From Desulfobacterales bacterium (GTDB lineage Bacteria; Desulfobacterota; Desulfobacteria; Desulfobacterales; JAUCGF01): a stretch of DNA of 10,202 bases. Below the pieces are notes generated by a model, which was given only the letters and a program-made list of their open reading frames with translations, had not been told where the DNA came from and searched no databases. The stretch spans positions 1 through 10,202 of the forward strand of contig JAOZRC010000139.1 of the NCBI GenBank assembly GCA_029940345.1, read 5' to 3'. Of this stretch, positions 6,461-10,202 are shown piece after piece (the first letter of the stretch is position 1; every line of letters begins with the position of its first letter). Both the position numbers and the translations under genes were made by a program.

Positions 6461-7075
6461 GTGAAAATGATTATCAAATCGGCTGAGTTTATAAAAAGCG
6501 CGGTAACACCGGATCAGTATCCTGATACGGCCTATCCTGAAATCGCGTTTTCAGGACGTTCCAATGTGGGTAAGTCTTCATTGATTAACGTGCTTCTAAA
6601 CCGGAAACGCCTGGTGAAAACCAGTTCTACGCCAGGGCGCACGCGCTTGCTAAATTTTTTCCTTGTCAACCAGGCATTCACATTTGTGGATTTACCCGGC
6701 TTTGGTTACGCCAAAGTGCCTAAATCAATGCAAAAATCATGGAAACCGATGGTTGAAAATTATCTTGCTGCGCGCCTGCAACTTCAAAGCGTTGTCTTAT
6801 TAATGGATATCAGGCGCACGCCGCGTCAGGAAGAGGCGGACCTGCTGGCTTGGTTAGCGCGTTATCAGATTCCACCTGTTCTTATTCTGACTAAATGTGA
6901 TAAACTTTCCAAAACAAAGCGAATCAGGCAACAAACTGTTATTGCCCAAAGTCTGGAAATTGCCAAGGCGCGACTGATCCTGTTTTCCGCTAAAACCCGT
7001 CAAGGGCGTGACATCGTTTGGGAGCGTCTGATGGCATTGATTAACTCTGAAATGGACGAATACAGTGGTATATAA
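6461..7075 (+). CDS. engB: Ribosome biogenesis GTPase EngB (YihA/YsxC)
   Basis: EngB is a small cytoplasmic GTPase needed for late assembly of the 50S ribosomal subunit. The 204-residue length is normal. All G motifs are visible: G1 G-R-S-N-V-G-K-S at 32-39, G2 around T-P-G-R-T at 57-61, G3 D-L-P-G at 77-80, G4 T-K-C-D-K at 144-148 and G5 F-S-A-K-T at 175-179. The F-G-Y-A-K segment after G3 is characteristic of EngB. The start may be GTG 6461 or ATG 6467: AAAAGG at 6451-6456 is four bases before the GTG and ten before the ATG, and AGGTG at 6459-6463 is only three before the ATG. The family usually begins M-x-I-K-S-A-E-F, which fits either. It is tightly packed between the aminotransferase and era. 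Confidence 0.96.
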   Translation: MKMIIKSAEFIKSAVTPDQYPDTAYPEIAFSGRSNVGKSSLINVLLNRKRLVKTSSTPGRTRLLNFFLVNQAFTFVDLPGFGYAKVPKSMQKSWKPMVENYLAARLQLQSVVLLMDIRRTPRQEEADLLAWLARYQIPPVLILTKCDKLSKTKRIRQQTVIAQSLEIAKARLILFSAKTRQGRDIVWERLMALINSEMDEYSGI

Positions 7076-7077
7076 AT

Positions 7078-7968
7078 ATGGACGCTGAATTCCACTCCGG
7101 CTTTGCTGCTATTATCGGAGTCCCCAATGTGGGTAAATCCACGTTGCTCAACCGTATGCTAGGCCAAAAGATATCCATTACATCGAAAAAGCCGCAAACC
7201 ACACGCAATCGAATCCTGGGTATTGTGCATCGGCCGTTTTGCCAAATCGTCTTTATTGATACGCCCGGTATTCATAAAGCGCATAAAATGCTGAATGTCC
7301 GAATTGTCGATGTCGCCCTGACAGCGCTTGGGGATGCCGATCTGATTCTGATGGTTTCAGATGTTTCCGAATCTGACCCGGAATCAGATCGTTTTCTGAT
7401 TGACAAGTTAAAACAGCAAAACAAACCGGTTGTTTTAGCGCTGAACAAAATCGATCTGATAAAAAAGCCGCTTCTGCTCACTTTGATAGAGCGATGGCGG
7501 CGCGCCTTTCCCTTTGAAGCGGTTATCCCGGTGTCGGCTAAAAACGGTTTCCAAGTAGATGAGCTTATCAACGCGATGGCGGCTATTTTGCCTAAGGGGC
7601 CGCCTTATTTTCCTGAAGAGAGTCTCACCGATTTACCCCAGCGCTTTATAGCGGCTGAAATGGTGCGTGAAAAAGCGATTCGATTGACAGGACAGGAAAT
7701 ACCCTATTCTGTCGCCGTCACCATAGAATCATTTAAAGCCCCTGCAAAAGGTCGTTTAAGACGTATTGACGCCACCATTCATGTCGAACGCAATTCCCAC
7801 AAAGGCATTATTATTGGCAAAAAAGGAAGCAAACTCAAACAGATCGGAACATCCGCCCGCAAGGACATTGAACAGATGCTGGGGGAACGAGTCTTTTTAA
7901 AACTTTTTGTGCATGTTCAGAAAAACTGGAGCAGGGATACCAAGGCTTTGCGGAAATTTGGTTATTGA
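7078..7968 (+). CDS. era: GTPase Era
   Basis: Era is an essential GTPase that binds the 3' end of 16S rRNA and helps mature the 30S subunit. The 296-residue protein has the full two-domain layout. The GTPase domain carries G1 G-V-P-N-V-G-K-S at 14-21, the Era-type P-Q-T-T-R-N-R at 39-45, G3 D-T-P-G at 61-64, G4 N-K-I-D at 123-126 and G5 S-A-K at 153-155. The C-terminal KH RNA-binding domain shows G-I-I-I-G-K-K-G at 243-250. Its ATG comes two bases after the engB stop with no clear Shine-Dalgarno of its own, so translation is probably coupled. Having two ribosome-assembly GTPases for opposite subunits back to back suggests shared growth-rate control. Confidence 0.98.
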   Translation: MDAEFHSGFAAIIGVPNVGKSTLLNRMLGQKISITSKKPQTTRNRILGIVHRPFCQIVFIDTPGIHKAHKMLNVRIVDVALTALGDADLILMVSDVSESDPESDRFLIDKLKQQNKPVVLALNKIDLIKKPLLLTLIERWRRAFPFEAVIPVSAKNGFQVDELINAMAAILPKGPPYFPEESLTDLPQRFIAAEMVREKAIRLTGQEIPYSVAVTIESFKAPAKGRLRRIDATIHVERNSHKGIIIGKKGSKLKQIGTSARKDIEQMLGERVFLKLFVHVQKNWSRDTKALRKFGY

Positions 7969-7989
7969 CGATGCGTTATTGCTATATAC

Positions 7990-8018
7990 TTGCAATCTTA
8001 GCTATAAAAGGGTATAAT
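7990..8018 (+). promoter_or_regulatory. Sigma-70-like promoter for hypD, overlapping its first start codon
   Basis: TTGCAA (7990-7995), a 17-base spacer and a perfect TATAAT (8013-8018) make a strong promoter by sequence. The -10 overlaps the first possible hypD ATG (8017). Transcription would begin near 8024-8026, at or just before the in-frame ATG at 8026. A second weaker pair, TTGCTA (7979-7984) and TATAAA (8003-8008), would start upstream of 8017 instead. Confidence 0.5.
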
Positions 8019-9129
8019 GATACTTATGCCGCTTAAACATATTAATGAATATAGAGAACCGCAACTGGTTCAAACAATTGTTCGCAAAATAAAAGTGAAC
8101 GGCAAAAAACCGATTCGCCTGATGGAAGTATGCGGGACGCATACGACGTCGATTTTCAGACACGGCATCCGCACGTTATTGCCTGAAACCCTGACGCTGC
8201 TTTCGGGGCCGGGATGTCCGGTTTGCGTGACCAGCCAAAATGATATTGATGCTTTTATCGCTTTGGCGCGTATAAAAAATGTCATTATCACAACATTCGG
8301 GGACCTGATGAGAGTTCCCGGAACAACGTCTTCCTTGCAGATTGAGCGGGCTGAAGGCAAAGACATTCGTGTGGTTTACTCAGCCATGGACGCGCTGAAT
8401 ATCGCCAGGGAAAATCCCGCAAAGCATATCATTTTTTTAGGCGTGGGGTTTGAAACCACGGCCCCCACAATTGCGGCCTCCCTGCTGATAGCCAAAGAAA
8501 CAGGGTTGAAAAATTATTATATTTTCTCCGCTCACAAAGTCGTACCGCCGGCCTTGGAAGCACTGATGCAAACGGATGGCATTCGTATAGATGGTTTCAT
8601 TCTTCCCGGTCATGTTTCGGTTATTATCGGCACATCAGCTTACCGCTCTTTTTTTGAACGCTTTCAAATTCCCTGTGTCATTGCCGGATTCGAACCGGCT
8701 GACCTGTTGCAGGCAATTGCTGTGTTAGTCCGCCAGATACAATCAGGCGCTCCGGAATTGGCCAATGCCTATTCACGCGCAGTGGCAATGCAAGGCAATC
8801 CCAAAGCAAAAAACATTATGGCTCAGGTTTTCAGACCTGTGGATACAACTTGGCGGGGTATTGGCCGCATTCCTCAAAGTGGTCTCAAAATCAAAGCAGA
8901 CTTTGCTTCCTTTGATGCGGAGCAACGGTTTGAAATCCCGATTTCCAATTCTAAAGAACCTCCGGGATGCTTGTGCGGCGAAATTCTGACGGGTTTGAAA
9001 ATTCCGCCGCAATGCCCCCTTTATAAAAAACGCTGCACGCCGGCCACACCCGTGGGCGCTTGTATGGTTTCAAGTGAAGGGACTTGTGCAGCGTATTACA
9101 GGTATGCTGATCAATCACTTGGTTTCTGA
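8017..9129 (+). CDS. hypD: Hydrogenase maturation protein HypD
   Basis: HypD is an iron-sulfur protein that works with HypC and HypE as the scaffold for building the Fe(CN)2CO group of NiFe hydrogenases in the cytoplasm. The 370-residue protein matches the family along its length. The conserved M-E-V-C-G-T-H (C39) and G-P-G-C-P-V-C (C67, C70) motifs are present, as are T-F-G-D-x-M-R-V-P-G at 93-102, G-F-E-T-T-A-P at 144-150 and P-G-H-V-S at 197-201. The C-terminal cluster cysteines are C320 (C-G-E), C333 (Q-C-P-L), C340 and C357 (S-S-E-G-T-C). GGG at 8010-8012 lies four bases before ATG 8017; ATG 8026 would fit the promoter if the message is leaderless and gives 367 residues. No hypC, hypE or hydrogenase gene is adjacent in the window, which is unusual. 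Confidence 0.97.
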   Translation: MILMPLKHINEYREPQLVQTIVRKIKVNGKKPIRLMEVCGTHTTSIFRHGIRTLLPETLTLLSGPGCPVCVTSQNDIDAFIALARIKNVIITTFGDLMRVPGTTSSLQIERAEGKDIRVVYSAMDALNIARENPAKHIIFLGVGFETTAPTIAASLLIAKETGLKNYYIFSAHKVVPPALEALMQTDGIRIDGFILPGHVSVIIGTSAYRSFFERFQIPCVIAGFEPADLLQAIAVLVRQIQSGAPELANAYSRAVAMQGNPKAKNIMAQVFRPVDTTWRGIGRIPQSGLKIKADFASFDAEQRFEIPISNSKEPPGCLCGEILTGLKIPPQCPLYKKRCTPATPVGACMVSSEGTCAAYYRYADQSLGF

Positions 9130-9202
9130 TATAGCAGAGTTCGGAAGTGTAAAGTTTGAAGTTATTCCATAACACATTGAAATTGTGGCATCCTTGTATC
9201 CC

Positions 9203-9222
9203 GTCAGATATTGATAACTGAC
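9203..9222. promoter_or_regulatory. Imperfect 20-bp palindrome upstream of the response regulator gene
   Basis: GTCAG-A-TAT-TG-ATA-A-CTGAC is symmetric at 16 of 20 positions and lies 31 bases before the response regulator ATG, within the 124-bp gap after hypD. Near-direct repeats flank it: CATCCTTGTATCC from 9189 and CATCCTGATACC from 9222. A smaller GTTAT-TCC-ATAAC palindrome is at 9161-9173. These could be operator half-sites; I see no clear -35/-10 pair nearby and no terminator for hypD. Confidence 0.3.
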
Positions 9223-9253
9223 ATCCTGATACCTTGTTTTAAAGGAACCGAAG

Positions 9254-9634
9254 ATGGCGACTGAAAAAAAGATTTTGCTACTGGATGATGAACAAATTGT
9301 GATCGATGTTTGTCGTGAAATGTTCGATAATTTGGGATATACGGCTGAGTTTGTTTGCAACGGGCAAGAAGCGTTGGAAATGTTTAAAACCGCACAGAAC
9401 GGAGGTGTCCCGTTTGATTTGGTGATTATGGATTTAACCATACCCAACGGCATGGGGGCTGAAGAAACGATCAAACCGTTACGTGAAATTGATCCTGATG
9501 TAAAGGCCGTCGTCAGCAGCGGGTTTTTTAATGATCCGGTGATGACAGATTATAAAAAGTTCGGTTTTAGCGGAACGATTGCAAAGCCTTATAAGCTGGA
9601 TGAACTAGATGAGATGCTACGAGCTATCTTCTGA
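9254..9634 (+). CDS. Single-domain response regulator (CheY-like receiver)
   Basis: The 126-residue protein is a receiver domain with no output domain. It has the acidic pair D11-D12, the phosphoacceptor D60 (V-I-M-D-L-T-I-P), S88 or S89 in V-V-S-S-G as the switch residue and K111 (A-K-P-Y) as the conserved lysine. The run M-D-L-T-I-P-N-G-M-G, the D-P-D-V-K-A-V-V-S-S-G segment and N-D-P-V-M resemble receivers attached to the C terminus of hybrid histidine kinases rather than flagellar CheY. It may relay phosphate from a kinase elsewhere. AAAGGA ends seven bases before the ATG, so it has its own good ribosome binding site. No partner kinase is in the window. Confidence 0.93.
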   Translation: MATEKKILLLDDEQIVIDVCREMFDNLGYTAEFVCNGQEALEMFKTAQNGGVPFDLVIMDLTIPNGMGAEETIKPLREIDPDVKAVVSSGFFNDPVMTDYKKFGFSGTIAKPYKLDELDEMLRAIF

Positions 9635-9683
9635 AAAACGCAGTTAAACGCTATTTCATCGCCTAATCAAATACATTTAAACT

Positions 9684-9998
9684 TCAATCTGTTACGATGA
9701 TATCCGGTAATTCATTTGCATTTTCAATATTATAATCGGTACCGTTTGTTCTATCATCTGAGGCCGATTTCACACCTAAATCCCCCGGTTCCTTTTCCAC
9801 GAAGTAATACTCTATCGCTGCTAAACCGATCCGCGTAATTCTTCAAAATCATTTTTTCCATATTATATGCTTTTAACTCTTTCGCATCAGGGTTTTCATC
9901 TATTATTCGTCATCCTTCATTTTCCGGTTATCAATTCGAAGTAGTGCTGTACCACTTTCAGCCTTATATGAAGGATGCCGAATTTTCCGTGTAAAGCA
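9684..9998 (-). pseudogene. Possible frameshifted remnant of an unrecognised gene (C-terminal part)
   Basis: Reading the minus strand from about 9998 down, one frame gives T-R-K-I-R-H-P-S-Y-K-A-E-S-G-T-A-L-L-R-I-D-N-R-K and stops at 9903-9905. A second frame carries on with R-I-I-D-E-N-P-D-A-K-E-L-K-A-Y-N-M-E-K and runs to about 9830. The first frame then resumes as R-I-G-L-A-A-I-E-Y-Y-F-V-E-K-E-P-G-D-L-G and ends at a TGA at 9684-9686 after ...L-P-D-I-I-V-T-D. The three pieces abut, have balanced protein-like composition and need two compensating shifts to join. I do not recognise the family. An overlapping 33-residue frame (10018 to 9917, starting M-P-F-Y-M-A-A-A-L-H-G) also looks protein-like, so the 5' part is uncertain. 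Chance open frames remain possible. Confidence 0.3.
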
Positions 9999-10127
9999 GC
10001 GGCCATATAAAATGGCATACCGGGGATAAAAAAAATGAAAACGGCATATTATACCATTTGCAAAAATTAAACTATCATGCAATGTCTAAACCATACGCCT
10101 AAATAAGTTCAACCTGTGCAATTCATT

Positions 10128-10150
10128 CAGAGTCCCGTCAGGACGGTATA
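10128..10150. repeat. REP-like palindromic repeat, copy 1
   Basis: The 23-base unit reads CAGAGTCCCGTCAGGACGG then TATA. Its core can pair as CCGTC-AG-GACGG or GTCC-CGTCA-GGAC. It matches copy 2, 52 bases downstream, at 20 of 23 positions. It is followed by TTTGTAGAA, which I recall accompanying GTCCCG-type extragenic palindromes in other bacteria. Confidence 0.65.
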
Positions 10151-10179
10151 TTTGTAGAATCATCAGACTGATATCTCGG

Positions 10180-10202
10180 CAGAGTCCCATCGGGACGGCA
10201 TA
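10180..10202. repeat. REP-like palindromic repeat, copy 2, cut by the window edge
   Basis: The unit reads CAGAGTCCCATCGGGACGG then CATA, with a perfect GTCCC-ATC-GGGAC stem. Compared with copy 1 it differs at three positions, two of them in the loop-proximal part, where this copy forms the longer GTCCC/GGGAC stem. The array may continue past the window. Confidence 0.65.

Larger units (their letters stand above)
9635..10202. other. Gene-free 3' region with a gene remnant and REP-like repeats
   Basis: These 568 bases contain no intact gene. The minus strand between about 9684 and 10018 has consecutive gene-like reading frames broken by frameshifts. A small hairpin GCCAT-ATAAA-ATGGC lies at 10002-10016. 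Two copies of a palindromic repeat occupy 10128-10202 and reach the window edge. No clear intrinsic terminator follows the response regulator gene. Confidence 0.6.

Noticed and set aside
10128..10202. Possible intrinsic terminator or CRISPR repeats
   Set aside because: The stems lack a following U-run, the 52-base period leaves only one spacer, and no cas gene is present; a REP-like repeat fits better.

Overview
The window looks like chromosomal DNA of a Gram-negative anaerobe, most plausibly a Desulfobacterota (former Deltaproteobacteria) lineage. The clues are a full-length class A penicillin-binding protein, a WaaE-like sugar transferase, a hydrogenase maturation gene (hypD), a stand-alone receiver protein resembling those at the end of hybrid histidine kinases, and a GAACAATC/GAAACCC tandem-repeat tract that I recall from such genomes. 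The lineage call is an inference from gene content and protein style, not from a marker gene.

Layout. Bases 1-60 hold a truncated IS3-type transposase remnant on the plus strand. From 4327 down to 65, three cell-envelope genes read on the minus strand: a PBP1A-type peptidoglycan synthase, a family 2 glycosyltransferase, and a membrane-anchored alpha/beta hydrolase whose start overlaps the glycosyltransferase stop by one base. Bases 4328-4814 form an AT-rich divergent intergenic region. It carries a candidate 140-bp MITE-like element with about 26-bp terminal inverted repeats, then a hairpin and a pair of overlapping palindromes just before hisI.

From 4824 to 9634 everything reads on the plus strand: hisI (histidine biosynthesis), a tract of short tandem repeats, a class I aminotransferase, engB and era (GTPases of large- and small-subunit ribosome assembly), hypD (assembly of the NiFe-hydrogenase Fe(CN)2CO group) and a single-domain response regulator. 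Spacing from the aminotransferase through engB to era is 8 and 2 bp, which suggests one transcript. hypD has its own good promoter-like sequence, and the response regulator follows a 124-bp gap with its own ribosome binding site.

Bases 9635-10202 hold no intact gene. They contain what looks like the decayed, frameshifted end of a minus-strand gene, and two copies of a palindromic REP-like repeat that runs to the window edge.

Most of the window is ordinary housekeeping. I found no convincing new multi-gene system. The unexplained material is in the non-coding parts: the MITE-like element, the tandem repeats, the gene remnant and the REP-like pair.
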